Shown here: positions 33,225 to 45,267 of the stretch, piece after piece
How the letters are laid out: the number at the start of each line of letters is the position of its first letter
Position numbering within the stretch: position 1 is the stretch's first letter
DNA from: Ciona savignyi
Lineage: Eukaryota > Chordata > Ascidiacea > Phlebobranchia > Cionidae
Assembly (NCBI GenBank): GCA_000149265.1
Contig: CH003269.1
Coordinates: 99,271-163,270 of the forward strand
Length of the DNA stretch: 64,000 bases
Direction: 5' to 3'
Program-made: the position numbers and the translations under genes
Notes under the pieces: generated by a model
The model's input: only the letters and a program-made list of their open reading frames with translations
What the model was told of the DNA's origin: nothing
Databases searched by the model: none

Positions 33225-33416
33225 CTTTTCTTTGTTTAATTTCTAAAACAAATCCAAATTGTTGTGGGTAGGTCACTGGGTTTGCGGCTGAATGGTTGCT
33301 TGTTCAAAAAATCTTGCTAGTCTCTTTCACAAATACTATCCCACGAGCAACTGTGAATTCTTTCCCGCTATCAAAGTTTATCGTCTGACAAATAGTTTAG
33401 GGAGAAACTAAAAGGG

Positions 33417-33623
33417 GTGCCTCTAAATACTACAGGACCGCTTGGATCACTTAGATTGCTATGGAAAGTAATTCTAACCCTGTCCCAAACACTAATCTTA
33501 ACCCCAGAACTAACTTTAACCCCAACCATAACAATAATATCATGGCTTTTGTAATTACGAAGTATAGTAAGCGATTCAAGCGCTCCATGCGATCCAAGCG
33601 GTCCTGTAGTATTTAGAGGTACC
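33417..33623. mobile_element. MITE with ~34-bp terminal inverted repeats and ~10-bp target duplication
   Basis: Left end TGCCTCTAAATACTACAGGA, CCGCTTGGATC; right end is its reverse complement (GATCCAAGCGGTCCTGTAGT, ATTTAGAGGTAC) with one mismatch. ACTAAAAGGG lies on both sides (about 33407-33416 and 33625-33634), a 9-10 bp duplication as made by Mutator-like transposases. The interior is non-coding. Confidence 0.85.
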
Positions 33624-33624
33624 G

Positions 33625-33783
33625 ACTAAAAGGGAGGAAACTACACGCTAAAATAAAAATCTAAGGGCATTAGAGTTAAGTTTTAAACAGAGGGTTTGAG
33701 TTACTTCTGCGGTCGAGATTACTGTTTAGTGCTGAGTAAAATGTAGTTTCGATTAAGTAAGCAGTTTCCCTCCTTTTAGTGTT
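33625..33783. mobile_element. MITE with ACTAAAAGG-type inverted ends, interrupted by the neighbouring MITE
   Basis: Left end ACTAAAAGGGAGGAAACTAC, right end GCAGTTTCCCTCCTTTTAGT, inverted complements. The left end is the site of insertion of the 33417-33623 element, which duplicated ACTAAAAGGG. Same family as 29757-29889. Confidence 0.75.
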
Positions 33784-34562
33784 GCCCCTATTTCACACAG
33801 TTCAGTTGCCAAAACGAACTATGTCAATGATATATACAGTCATAAAAATACTATATAATGGAAGGTCAACGAGTTTCGTCACGCTAGAGTGAAAGCGTGC
33901 GGTTGTTGATACTTTGCGTTAGAACCTGCCATGTAGATACTAGATTTTGTTTAATTTCACAGTAGATATGCATAAAATTAAATGGGCGTCTTAGTATTTT
34001 TTGATATTGTATTATAAAAAGTAATTTCGACAATTTTGCAATAAATACATTTTAGTACGGAACTTCCCTATCTTAAAACCAATTTTATTTCAAATTAACA
34101 TTTGGTTACAACCTTTATATTTTCATCGACTATATTGTATATGTTTTTTAATGTCTTTTGTTTTGTTTGTGTTGTATTAAGGCAATGTTGTTTAAATCAG
34201 TTTTAGAAGAATTCAAATGGACTATTTAATAATAACCTATATATAAAAGGACTGTAAAACGACAGTCAGTAAAACACGTTTATAATCTAAGCTGACAATT
34301 GCCCAGGAGATAAACATGAATATTGTATCTACATACAACTATATTTTTGTGGTAATTTAATTTCATGTATTCATATTTTTAATTCCACCATAGCTGTCTG
34401 AAGTAGCTAATTGTTAGGGAGATCGATAACTACCTATGTCTATTGCTGTTTCTTTCCTTGTATATCATTTTCCAATAATTAAATTTGTGAGGCATAAATA
34501 TATATAGTGGTAAATATTTTGTTATTTTAAGACCCATATTTTCCAGAACTACCAGAGACGGA

Positions 34563-35651
34563 ATGTATAAGTTGCAAGGTTGCAATCCTTTAAAGAATTA
34601 TCGTTTTAACATTGATGATTTCACCGATGATCAACTCCATGAGTTGAAACGCGTTTGCGTCACTTTAAGGCATTCAGGCAATGTTGATTTGAGAAAGAAA
34701 TTGAGCAAAGAAATTAGTCTCCAGTCATGTGAGAGAAACTATTTTTTCCGATTTGTGGCGAGAGAACGTTTAAACCAAATGAGTCGGAAAAAATTTAAAA
34801 TAATCCACAACATTTTTGGGGATTCTTTAAATGTGAAGTCGCCAAACGAGGATTGTTTCTCAAGATGGATGTCAACTGAGAGTGTTGAGGAGCTGGCTCA
34901 TAAGGAGTATCCTCCAACCAATCTTGTGATCGGGATGCCAAAGGGAGCGGAAAAATTATCAGGATTCGAACGACTAAAGATTTCTTTTTTCCCGAAGCAT
35001 TTTGTTGGGGAGTACAAGAAACGTGAATTGCTGCACAATTTCAACAATCGAATGTTGCAAGGTGGAACAGGTATCAGTGCTCTCATGGTGGGAGTCGGGT
35101 TGGCATACGAACATGGAAAGCAGTATATAAAGGACCACGACGCAGGCGACAAGTCAAACTACTACGCCAACCGATCATCAGCCATTCGGGCGAGACACAA
35201 CGCGTTTTTTCGGGGGTTCGCGAGGTACACATTCCGATGGGGGTGGAGAGCGGGTTTCATTATCGGCTCCATTATCACAGTTTCGCAAACCATGTGTGTG
35301 TACCGAATGCAAGATTCAGTGACGCATTATGTCATTGGTGCTGGGATCCCATTTGCTTTGTACAACATTATGTTGGGACCATTCCGCATGATACTCACAG
35401 GGTTACTTGGGGCGGGGGTGGTGGGGTTACCGATGGGGGTACTAATGTCAACATGTGGGCTCAATATAAGGCCGTATTTATTCGACGCTTACGTTGTATC
35501 TCTTCTAGTGAGTAAGCACCACTGGACCAATTGGTCAACGCTTGATCATGAAAACAACCAAATTCGATTTCAAACAATTATCGATGAACTTCACAAAGCA
35601 GCCGGTGGTTACTATGATGCAACAATGCCCCATTTCTTTGATTCTCCCTAA
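34563..35651 (+). CDS. TIMMDC1: TIMMDC1-like mitochondrial complex I assembly protein
   Basis: A single 362-codon open frame. Residues about 160-310 carry the Tim17-like domain: HNAFFRGFARYTFRWGWRAG matches the family's R-A-x-x-RGFIRYGWRWGWR, followed by YRMQDSVTHYVIGAGIPFAL and GLLGAGVVGLPMGVLMS, with about four hydrophobic segments. TIMMDC1 is an inner-membrane protein that helps build the membrane arm of respiratory complex I. Human TIMMDC1 is 285 residues; here the N-terminus before the first hydrophobic segment is longer (about 160 residues, basic and hydrophilic) and the C-terminal tail ends HFFDSP. No intron interrupts the frame, unlike every other gene in the window. The start is the first ATG after an acceptor-like TTTTCCAG, which could join a 5' exon or a spliced leader. 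A polyadenylation signal AATAAA lies at 35679-35684. Assignment rests on recognised motifs. Confidence 0.87.
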   Translation: MYKLQGCNPLKNYRFNIDDFTDDQLHELKRVCVTLRHSGNVDLRKKLSKEISLQSCERNYFFRFVARERLNQMSRKKFKIIHNIFGDSLNVKSPNEDCFSRWMSTESVEELAHKEYPPTNLVIGMPKGAEKLSGFERLKISFFPKHFVGEYKKRELLHNFNNRMLQGGTGISALMVGVGLAYEHGKQYIKDHDAGDKSNYYANRSSAIRARHNAFFRGFARYTFRWGWRAGFIIGSIITVSQTMCVYRMQDSVTHYVIGAGIPFALYNIMLGPFRMILTGLLGAGVVGLPMGVLMSTCGLNIRPYLFDAYVVSLLVSKHHWTNWSTLDHENNQIRFQTIIDELHKAAGGYYDATMPHFFDSP

Positions 35652-35678
35652 ATGACATCATAATTGTGATGTTTTATA

Positions 35679-35684
35679 ATAAAA
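35679..35684 (+). terminator. TIMMDC1: Polyadenylation signal AATAAA of TIMMDC1
   Basis: Canonical AATAAA 28 bases after the stop codon, in an AT-rich context; the nearest downstream signal on this strand. Confidence 0.6.
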
Positions 35685-35719
35685 TTAGTCACCAATTGAT
35701 GATGGTTATAACGATAAGA

Positions 35720-37114
35720 TTGTAAAAATCGTCGTTTTAAAACCTCACTGGTGTCATTCCATGCTTGAGTGAGCTGTGCGATGAAGCGTGCTGATAATGA
35801 TAACATGAGATTTTGAAACATAAGTATTCAATCCCACATTTTAGGTGGTGTTTTCATATGTTTTATGAAAGATAAACAAAAAAGTTTGTAATGGTTCAAA
35901 TTTCTTGTAAGAAAATGTGGATTTTGTTTTAAATTCAATTATTTAAATTTTTCTAATACAAAATTTTACATTTTTTTAAAATAATTTCCAATTATATTAT
36001 ATTTTCACAATTTGTAAAATAAATTGTTAAAAACTGGATGGTTGTAATGCTAAGTACAACTTGATTGTCTTTTTGTCAAATCTCATTGTGACACGCAATT
36101 TATTACAATATCACAATGGCTGAGCAATTTTGGGATTATGATGTCATAATACCCTTACACATGGAATAAAGAGCAAAATGTCCAGCTAGATGAGTTAACG
36201 TTTAATATGACGATTATATGGATGGTGATGAAATTTTATTTACATGAAAATGTGACAAAAGTTTTTACCCTTCCAAGCTGTATGGGTGGAGGAATAAATG
36301 ACGCTGAACTACATTAACACCGATTTAAAATGAAAAAGCTCACCAAACATTTATCTATTCTAAAGCAATAAAAAATTAAATGAAACTAAATTTAGATTAC
36401 AGATTAATATGTTTAGCTTTACTTTAGCTGCAAGTGGAACGGATTGGAAATAATAATAAAGTTACAAGCCATAAACTTCGATTTGAAGAATAAAGCTAGC
36501 CACACATTGATATATGATAAAGATATACAAAGTTGCCACACGCTTTGCCAACAATGGAAAAAACATTGGTTGCACACTAATCTACAAAAGATAAATTACA
36601 ATGATGCAACATAATAATATGAAATACAGAAGTCAAACTGGACAGGAATCACATTGTAATGGTTTATAATCAATTATATTACATAAAAACTTAATGAATT
36701 ATTTATATGAAAAATCACAGAATAAAAATATCTGCTGCATAGTGCAATGGTGGAACAAAGAGAGCTAATTAAGAAATGCATTCACAAGTCCTACACTCTG
36801 TTCTATATTAATATAATGCAAATGTGATTGTTGACTAATCTTTAAAATGGAAAAGTAATAAAATTGCAACACAGTAATCTAAAGTTTATCAGATAAACCC
36901 AATTTGGATGGAAATAGTGAATATCAATGTACTCCACATAACAATGTCCATCCTGCTGCATTAGTGCAACCACCACTGTGCTATGATAGTAACATAAAAC
37001 ATATGATGTGAATCTACCATAGTGAAAAACTCTGCAGTTTATCAACATAATATATCAAAAGTTGCAATAAACGCTGAATGGTGGCCACAAAGTGTTTCCT
37101 TCATTCTCACAAGT
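35720..37114 (-). other. 3' flank and probable 3' UTR of the KLHL gene
   Basis: 36400-37114 is strongly conserved with 56200-57351 in the partial duplicate, which fits a transcribed 3' UTR. A possible minus-strand AATAAA is at 36235-36240. TIMMDC1 ends at about 35700, so the two genes converge. Confidence 0.5.
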
Positions 37115-40100
37115 TCAAACAGCGACCAGAGAATGGTTGAATAACTTTGCTTCACTTTCACCAACGATGCTCCACTTGTCAGTTTGAGGATCGTAACATT
37201 CAATCGATGTTACAATTTTGTTGTTGGAATCCAACCTACAAGAGAGAATCACTAACATACCAATCACCATATATTATAATTCTTCATTTATTTCGAGTGA
37301 TAATAAGTTCGATTTGTGGATTAATTGTTCATTTGTATAATGCTGGTTGAACTACTATATTTGGATGTTTGTTCACAAGAAGTTTTATATCAATTATGCC
37401 AGCAAGCCAGTTGCTGAAAGTATTACTTTCTATAAATTCAGATATTTAGCTTCGTGATCGCAAAGTAGGGTCAAACCAAATTGCTATATTTTTGTTGTTC
37501 ACTTATGTCATTAACATTTGAACATTGTTAATACTACCAATCAATTTCTCTTATTAATGAAAATTTCAACTTTCTCAAACATGAACAGAGAATAGAGACA
37601 ATTTTACCAACACAACAAACTGAGAAGAAATATATTTACCCTCCAACAACATAAATCTTGTTCTGAGCAACACAAGCTGCAAAGGAACTTCGTTCAACAT
37701 TCATCTCCGACACAAAACTCCAAGTCCCATTGTTAACATTGTATTTCTCCACTGATTTGAGTCTCTGCTTTCCATCATGGCCAGCTAAATATAAGAAGGA
37801 ATATTGGCATATTACTAAGCAATAGTACTAAGGTTTTGTGTGTTGCAGTAATAGGTGCGGATTTAATATTCCTCTGCCAATCATTGCTAACGTTTAATGG
37901 TATTGAATCACCTGGCACAATGGAATACAGAATAAACTATCATCACTCAACATGCATTACAATGTGTAAGTGCAATTGTGGGAAATTGGATGGTGCTGAT
38001 TTCTTATAAAAACCGCACAGTGGGTACAAGGTTTCTGATGGTTGATGAATATATAATGATAACCTTGTTGGCGTAATGATAGTAAGGATTCAAAACTGTG
38101 TATAAAATGAAAGATACCAAAGTAAATTCATAGATTCACCCAAAGCATAAATGGCGTTGTCAATCACCACAGCAGCAAACCAGCGTCGTGGTGTTTGCAT
38201 AGAAGCAACTTTTGTCCAAGACTCCAATGTTGGATCATAGCACTCAACTGAAGATGTAACTTCTTTCCCATTTATTCCACACAGTGAATATAACCGATCT
38301 ATGTAAATTGAATCATTAATTACATTACATTAGTAGGAAAGGGTTTACAGAAACAATACAGACCAGTAATTAAGGCCTTAGAGGCTGGTTACCCTTATGA
38401 TAAACAATAGAAACAATAAAAAAGCCAAAAACATGGCAATAATAAGTCAAATGTTTGCTAGGAATGGCATATACAATTCGTCAATATTTAATATTAAAAC
38501 CAAAGATTTCTTCACTTCTCAGGAAGTAAATTGGGAGGAATTGGTCTGTGGTATAACTCATTGTATTAGCTCTGGTAACTTGACTAGAATGGTGTGCACG
38601 TTCCAGAGCCGAACCTTTTACCAAATGCCAGGGATAATGATAAGATCATAACCCATTTAATGCAGACAGGAGATTGAACAATGCATGCAAAGCATATGCG
38701 CTAACTAAAATTACAATGTTTAAAATCTACAAATGCGTCAATTATCAAACCAGCTGCATAGCATATCCCCAGTGGCCATGCATGTAAATCTTATGATTCT
38801 CTAAGTAGAAATAAGAAAATATGACTTGTGAACACAGGAATGTGATGCAAGCATTAATCATATTTAACATCCACCTTGAAAGGCAACGACAGAATGACCA
38901 CTTTTAGCTTTATCCATTGCCTTTGTATAAAGCCATTTGTTTAGTGGAACAACATAACATTCACCCGATGAAACATCAGTGTCTGTGTGATCACGCCCAC
39001 CAAATGTAAAGATTGAACCTGGGGTACGAACACATTAGACAACATCACCCCACAAAACACGTAGAAACACAACCATTTAAAACAGCAGCATCATGAACAT
39101 ATCTCTTGACATTCATTGAACCTGCCTCCTTCCATTCTAATTTCTTCTTCTTTAAATCCATTCGATGAACAATGTTATACACGGTGAGTTTGCCATCAGT
39201 TTTAATGCGTCCACCAAAGTAATAGAGAACACCATCAATGACAACAGCTGATCCAGCTAGACGACCAACTGGTAGATTCTGTGATAAATAAACATTTTAT
39301 TACTGGACACACATCACTATTTTATATTTGTTAATAGTTCATTCCACACCTTTTTATTGTGTGATTTACACCAACTTTTATAACAATTATGTATGTTTTC
39401 TACACTAAATTAATTATGTGTGTGACACAGGAATGGGGACTCCCCTACTTGCTGCAGTCCATCCCAATCATACCAGACTAACACGTAACTTTTTATGAAG
39501 TATCTTTTTTAAATATATATTTTATAGTTTTTGTTATATGTTTTCTACACTAAATTTGTATGTGTGTAGCACAGGAAGGCTACAGGGCCAGTGGATTGAA
39601 ACGGGAGAAAAACGACAAAATTAACATCCGTTTATTACCTGAACACCCCCTGAGGGAGGTGAATTGCGTCGGATGTATTCGCTTATTGTATCGTTTTACC
39701 GCTGTGGTGTTGTGTGGTTGATGAGACTATTTGTGCAATATTGATTAGTAGTAAAATAAAGCTAATATTTAAAGTAGAAAATTACTATTTATAACAAGGA
39801 TATTGTAACTAATTTAATTTTCAGATTTATTTTATTATTTTTTCCTTATTTGAATCAAATTTAATAAAACAGAAAGAATAATAAAAAATTTAAGAACATT
39901 TAAGGTTTTTAAGAATAATAAAACAGAGTAAAATCAAAATGTGTTTCCTATGAACAGAACCCATCATTAAATAAAGAAGAGAACTGTGGGAATCTGTACA
40001 TTTTAACAACTAGGTCGCCATGCTAGGTCGCCACGTCCACGCCTCGTGTATACAAACATGTGTTTTCTGTTATATGTCTTATATAAACTGTATAAGATTT

Positions 40101-43100
40101 TATAATATCAGAGAGCATTTTAGTAGAGCCTCGCTTGGCTTTGCTGCTTTCTCAAAACCTTAACCTCTACCTACCTAAGCTATGCCCTATGTGTGTACAG
40201 CGCTCTTCCTGGATGCACCTTGCGTAAATACCTAATAAAATACCCTTTGTTTACCCCTTCTTTTACTCAGGCAAAACCCGTATAAAAGAAGAGCGCTGCT
40301 ACACAACACATTTCCAATCAGTAAGCACTATGGTTTGGATATATGAAAACGCTACAGTTTGAACTTAAGATGGCACCATGAGAATAACTATGCAATCCAA
40401 CAAGTGGATGTGCCTTGCCTTTACTACATGTATAACTTGATGCCTGGATATCTTTGTTTATGTATGTTTATATACCAATGGAGAAACAATTTGTCATTCA
40501 TGTAAAACTGCTGTTTTATATGCTTAAAAACCAACAACAAGAAACTTACCGGCAGTTCACTCCATTTCTGTGTTTGCAAATCATATTTAAAAACTTTGTT
40601 CAAAGTCTTGGTCCCACCAACTGAGATGATAGAACTCTCTAATAATAGAAGAAATAAATAAGATGCCATACTAACACACTTATATTTACAACATGTTCAT
40701 ATTTAAAATATACTTTCCAGGCACCTTACATATTAGGTGAATCTGATTCAGGTGAATCATACCAAACAACAGTAATATTCGATATTAACAAATACACAGC
40801 AATAACTAGAGAGTGTCAACCACGTGTTTAACCACCACTATTTGTAAAACACATGTTGTATGCCATATATTCATGCTACAGGGTCCCTAACCACATTTTG
40901 TATTTTATACACTGAGTATGTAGTTTGTTTCTGCAAGCATAAACGCATGGGTCCCATAGTTATTAAACCAAATTTCTTTTCCATGTGAAGGGAAAAAAAA
41001 AGTCTCTAAATTTACGAACATTTCACCCACAAATGTTTTAAATTAAAGCTTCCTTTTAAGGGCTGTATTGGAATGAAGCTAAATTCCCAAAACAGCCCGA
41101 TTTAGTTTTTCGTGGTTTCAGGGAATTACTGGGTTTAGTAGATAAGTTTCTACTGAGTTTATTACGTAAGTTTCTGTTTTTACATATGTGGGTTATGTCA
41201 TATAACAATTCTTAATGTTTTAATCTGATTTGTCAATCTTCTTGTCGGATTTGTCGATCTCCTTGTTGGAGATGTCAGTACGATATGGCATACCTGTTAC
41301 AATCATATTTCAGAAACATATCTTCGTTTTTAAAAGAATTACCCTAATAAATGTTTTCTTTCTTTTAATTGGAACAGAGTGTTTAATGGTCTAAGACAGC
41401 GGTTCCCAAACTGGGCGCCGCCGCGCCCTGGGGAGCCGCGAGACTTTGCCAGGGGCGCCGTGAAAGCATGCGGAAGTTGCTGCATTTATTTTTTTTTTCA
41501 CAAAAAAATAGTACATGTGTTACACCAGTAAAACGTTAATTGGAGATGTTTAAGCCTGGTGTGCAACCCCATACACTCGCATACAGCATTCGTTTTACTT
41601 GTAAAATCCATTGTTCGGTGTTATCTGCCACTATTTGCTCACTAACATGGCAATGTTTTCGAATAATGATTTGTCAAATAACTGTTTTGCATTAATTGAG
41701 TGTTCGTCACTTTATTAGTTTAGTGAATAGTTTTAAAGAGTTTGAATGGTTATCCAAATGCATGCTATAGTCTGGATATACAATATACAATACATGCAGT
41801 TTAAAAATTTTGGCTTTATAAGGGAGCCGCAAGGTTTAATAAATTTACTAAAGGCGCCGCCAACAAAAAAAGTTTGGGAACCGCTGGTCTAACATATTAG
41901 CAAATCTGATTCAAATTGGAGTTGCCGTTCAAGCGATATGCGCAAAAAAGCTAATATTTTAGAAAAAAATACCGCTTTGGTTTTTAACGTCTCAGGGGAA
42001 TTCCCCTGGATTTATTATCCAAAATTTTAGTTTCTGAATATCTAGCCAATGTTGTTTAACAAATAACAAAGTTTGATTGCGCATACATTGTTTCTTCTTA
42101 TAGATGTCGGGTCGACATGGCATGCCTGTCACAATCATGATTTGACAACAAAAGCTTATTTTTTTGATTATTTTCCTGAGTAATTTTTTTATTTCTTTTA
42201 AGTGTTAAATCAGTTACTAATGCACTTACATTTTATCAAATCTGATTCAAATTGGAGCTACCGTTCAAGCGCTATGCGCAAATAAGCTAATTTTTTAGAA
42301 AAAAATACCGTTTTGGTTTTTAACGTGTCAGGGGAATTCTCCTGGATTTATAACCCAGAATTTAAGTTTCTACATATCCAGAACATGTTGTCAAAAAATA
42401 ACAAAGTCTCACTGCGATTTTACCATTACTTCTGGTAGATGTCGGGGCGACATGGCATGCCTGTCACAGCCATGATTTGACAACAAAATCTTATTTTTTA
42501 GGGTATTTCCCAAAGTATTTTTTTATTTCTTTTGGGTGTTAAATCAGGTACTAATGCACTTACATTTTATTAAATCTGATTCAAATTGAAGCTACCGTTC
42601 AAACGCTATGCGCAAAAAAGCTAATTTTTTAGACAAAAATACCGTTTTGGTTTATAACGTGCCAGGGTAATTCCCCTGGATTCATCACCCAAAGTTTTGG
42701 TTTCTGCATATCTAGATCATGTTGTCAAAAAATAACAAAGTCTCATTGCGATTTTATTATTTCTTCTGATAGATGTCGGGGCGACATGGCATGCCTGTCA
42801 CAATTATGATTTGACAACAAAATCTTATTTTTTAGGGTATTTCCCTAGGTAATTTTTTAGTTCTTTTAAGTGTTAAATCAGTTACTAATGCACTTACATT
42901 TTGTCAAATCTGAATTAAATTGGAGCTATCGTTCAAGCGCTATGCGCAAAAGAGCTAATTTTTTAGACAAAAATACCAGTTTGGTTTCTAACGTGCCAGG
43001 GGAATTCCCCTGGATTTATCACCCAAAATTTTAGTTTGTGCATTTCTAGACCATGTGGTCTAACAAATTACCAAGTTTCGTTGTGAATTCATTACCCCTT

Positions 43101-45213
43101 TTGGTAGATGTTGGGTCCACAAACCATACCTGTCAAGCGTTTGACGAAAAAAAAAAGAAAAAAAAAACGGACATAAACAATATGTGTCCCATTTTTCCAA
43201 ATGGGACCCATAACTACAACACACAAGAATCATAGCCCTGGAAGCAAGTATTAATCTTATTATTGATCACTTATGATAACATGTGCAAGGTCTTGCCTTC
43301 AAACAGGGTAAAACAGAACTTTTATTCCAACCATAAAATTAAAAATCATTTATACCTTTGTTCTTGAATCTCTGAGCCATAGCTTGGCAGTGCTTATAAA
43401 ACCAATCACCTTGCTCTCGAAGGACAATCTAAATACAATTTAAATTCAAGTTAAACTATATAAAGTATTATTTCAGATATTTGTCCAGCTGGGTAGCTCA
43501 TGTAAGCTGGAAGGTTGCGAGTTTGAATCCAGCTTCTGGACAGTTGTTCTTTGGCAATCCACTTTGCCCAAACCTGATGGATTGTTGGGTAGAACAAAAA
43601 CAATAGCACAAATCCATTATTATAAAACATACTACCCAAGTTTAAATAACCCAAATGTGGACTGGTGAATAAACACAAATGGTATGACGCCTGCATTTCC
43701 CACCATCGGGAATAAACAGAAGTATCCTATCCTGCCCATTCTCACCTTGATGGCATCCACATCTCCAAGGGTCTCATTTGTCAATCCATCGGAATCAATA
43801 AACTTGATGAGTTCGTTCAAGTAACCTTCCCTGGCAGCCACATCCGACTTAACCCAGTTCACGACAGCAGTGTAAACCAAATCAGGACAAACCTGGATGG
43901 ATGGTTTGGTCATTGGCATTCTCAGATTTAAATCGAAAGATTTATCAACTAGTTCGTGAAAGATATCCATGTTAGTTTGCTTCACATGTTCTTTACCTCA
44001 TTTAATCGGATAATTACTGTTCAATATATATTGAAGATATTATCAACATTGTTTAATATTATTTAACTCCATTCTGTACATATATTTACGGTAAGTATGA
44101 AAAATAATAATAATAACAACCTTTTTGGGTTGCATGTTGATGTTTTTTATTTCATGATTATTTTGTTAAAATTAATTTATTTTTGTGTGATTAATCAAAC
44201 AAGCAGACGAAGTCAACCTTTTCATGAGTTTCCTCAATGAGCTTCACAACTTGATCTTTGGACAGTTGCTGGAAATCATGGAGGCTGATAATTTGTTTAT
44301 AACTGTCAATGATGAATTGGTTGACTTTGCTTTTTAACTCTGGAGCATCGTATCTATCAACCAATGCATGGATCGTCAAACAGTTTTGGACAGAAATTGA
44401 ACCCGATAGATATTCGATGCACAATACCCGGGCAGCTGAAATTAGAAAATGTTAAACCAGTGTTAACACTACTAATCAATCAATAACATGTGTGACCAAT
44501 CACTCACAACTACTTTAGCTTTAACAGGGATGGAATACTGTGGGTGATGGGGTGGTGGGCACAACAGTTGGCATCAGCTAGAGATACTATGACTTCCAAT
44601 ATAGTGAGGATACGATTTATTTACATAATAAATTACAGCAAGCAATTAGTCAGAAATATATTATTCCTACATTCCATTCGCAAGTAATCAGAGACTGCCA
44701 GAATATTGCAAGCATTGTTGCCATTGATCTCGATTCGTCCAGTATACATAAACTCCACAAGAGCCTCCATGGTTCCAAAATCCACATCTTGGACTGCTAC
44801 ACTATCCTTGTACTTCTCCTTCATCTAATAGAATAAATCCATGGATTAAATTTATATTCCAAGCAAACATACCAGTGCCTTCAAGCAATGTTCTTAAAGT
44901 GCACATGATTTTTTTCTGACTATAGTTTGGGAAGCCAAGTTATACAAAAGTTCTACTTTGAATCATTACATAATTAATAACAATTAATAAAACAAACCTC
45001 GGTTGTAAACATGGTTTTGAAGAAATTGGAAAAACATGAGAGAACCATTTTATTTGCACGAATGTTGTTCCCTTCCACACAAATTGTGATATCGTTGAAA
45101 TCACCATCTATTCGCGACTGGTTGGCAAATTGAAGAAGGGCAGATCCATGGTCTATGTTGTAAGTTTTGGCAGAAGTTCCACTGATACACAGTGTCATAT
45201 TTTCCATCGACAT
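37115..45213 (-). CDS. BTB-BACK-Kelch protein (KLHL family), complete
   Basis: Eleven coding exons, phase-consistent: complement of 44998-45213, 44671-44824, 44218-44435, 43746-43979, 43356-43428, 40550-40638, 39122-39278, 38875-39018, 38140-38298, 37640-37784, 37115-37235; 1,710 bases, 569 residues. BTB, residues about 25-130 (GDFNDITICVEGNNIRANKM, SCFSNFFKTMFT, EALVEFMYTGRIEI). BACK, about 135-260 (CLTIHALVDRYDAPELKSKV, VYTAVVNWVKSD). Six Kelch blades follow with SSIISVGG, LYYFGG, SIFTFGGRD, LYSLCGING, IYALGGHDG and IYVVGGLDS. KLHL proteins are substrate adaptors of cullin-3 ubiquitin ligases; the substrate is unknown and I cannot name an orthologue. Blade 4 has CG in place of the usual GG. 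The acceptor of exon 4 (before QTNMDIFHEL) has a weak pyrimidine tract and is the least certain border. Intron 5 (40639-43355) holds a 2.3-kb repeat element. Confidence 0.92.
39985..40303 (+). mobile_element. Solo LTR in KLHL intron 6, partly deleted
   Basis: Starts TGTGGGAATCTGTACA, ends GAGCGCTGCTACA; contains TATATAAACTG (TATA-like) and CTAATAAAATACC (poly-A signal). Flanks GAAC and CAAC agree at three of four bases. Member of the LTR family at 46447 and 54874. Confidence 0.8.
40948..43210. mobile_element. TIR element with internal ~335-bp tandem repeats, in KLHL intron 5
   Basis: Bounded by TGGGTCCCATA (left) and its inverse TGGGACCCATAA (right). Inside, a unit of 334-336 bp repeats, each with the palindrome CAGGGGAATTCCCCTG or a close variant (41993, 42329, 42663, 42997), then ATTTTAGTTTCTGCATATCT, GTAGATGTCGGGGCGACATG, GGCATGCCTGTCACAATCAT and TCAAGCGCTATGCGCAAAA. 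No long reading frame, so non-autonomous. Related elements at 48646, 59704 and 61881. Confidence 0.85.
41397..41886. mobile_element. hAT-type MITE, 490 bp, nested in the 335-bp-repeat element
   Basis: Ends CAGCGGTTCCCAAACTGGGC and GTTTGGGAACCGCTG; 8-bp flanks GTCTAAGA and GTCTAACA (one mismatch). GC-rich GGCGCCGCCGCGCCC near the left end is mirrored by AGGCGCCGCC near the right. The related element at 59704 has no insertion at the equivalent place. Confidence 0.92.
43475..43740 (+). mobile_element. SINE-like copy with a distinct tRNA-like head
   Basis: In KLHL intron 4. Head GTCCAGCTGGGTAGCTCATG (A-box-like TGGGTAGCTCA), GGTTGCGAGTTTGAATCC (B-box-like), then CTGATGGATTGTTGGGTAGA and ACCATCGGGAATAAACAGAA. 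The head differs from other copies, so it may be a second SINE subfamily sharing the tail. Confidence 0.65.
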
Positions 45214-45267
45214 AATACGAATTGTATTTTAATTCACATAATAACTTAATTTCATACCTAAATAAGA

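Larger units (their letters stand above)
33225..34562. promoter_or_regulatory. Divergent intergenic region between SDHAF4 and TIMMDC1
   Basis: 1.34 kb between two start codons on opposite strands, so it must hold both promoters (inference). Two nested MITEs occupy 33417-33783. The rest is AT-rich; no clear TATA or CpG structure stands out. Upstream of TIMMDC1 there is a splice-acceptor-like CCATATTTTCCAG ending at 34547, 15 bases before the ATG. Confidence 0.5.

Noticed and set aside
41993..43015. CAGGGGAATTCCCCTG as a restriction-modification or phage-type operator site
   Set aside because: It recurs as part of a long repeated unit in a eukaryotic intron; there is no prokaryotic context.
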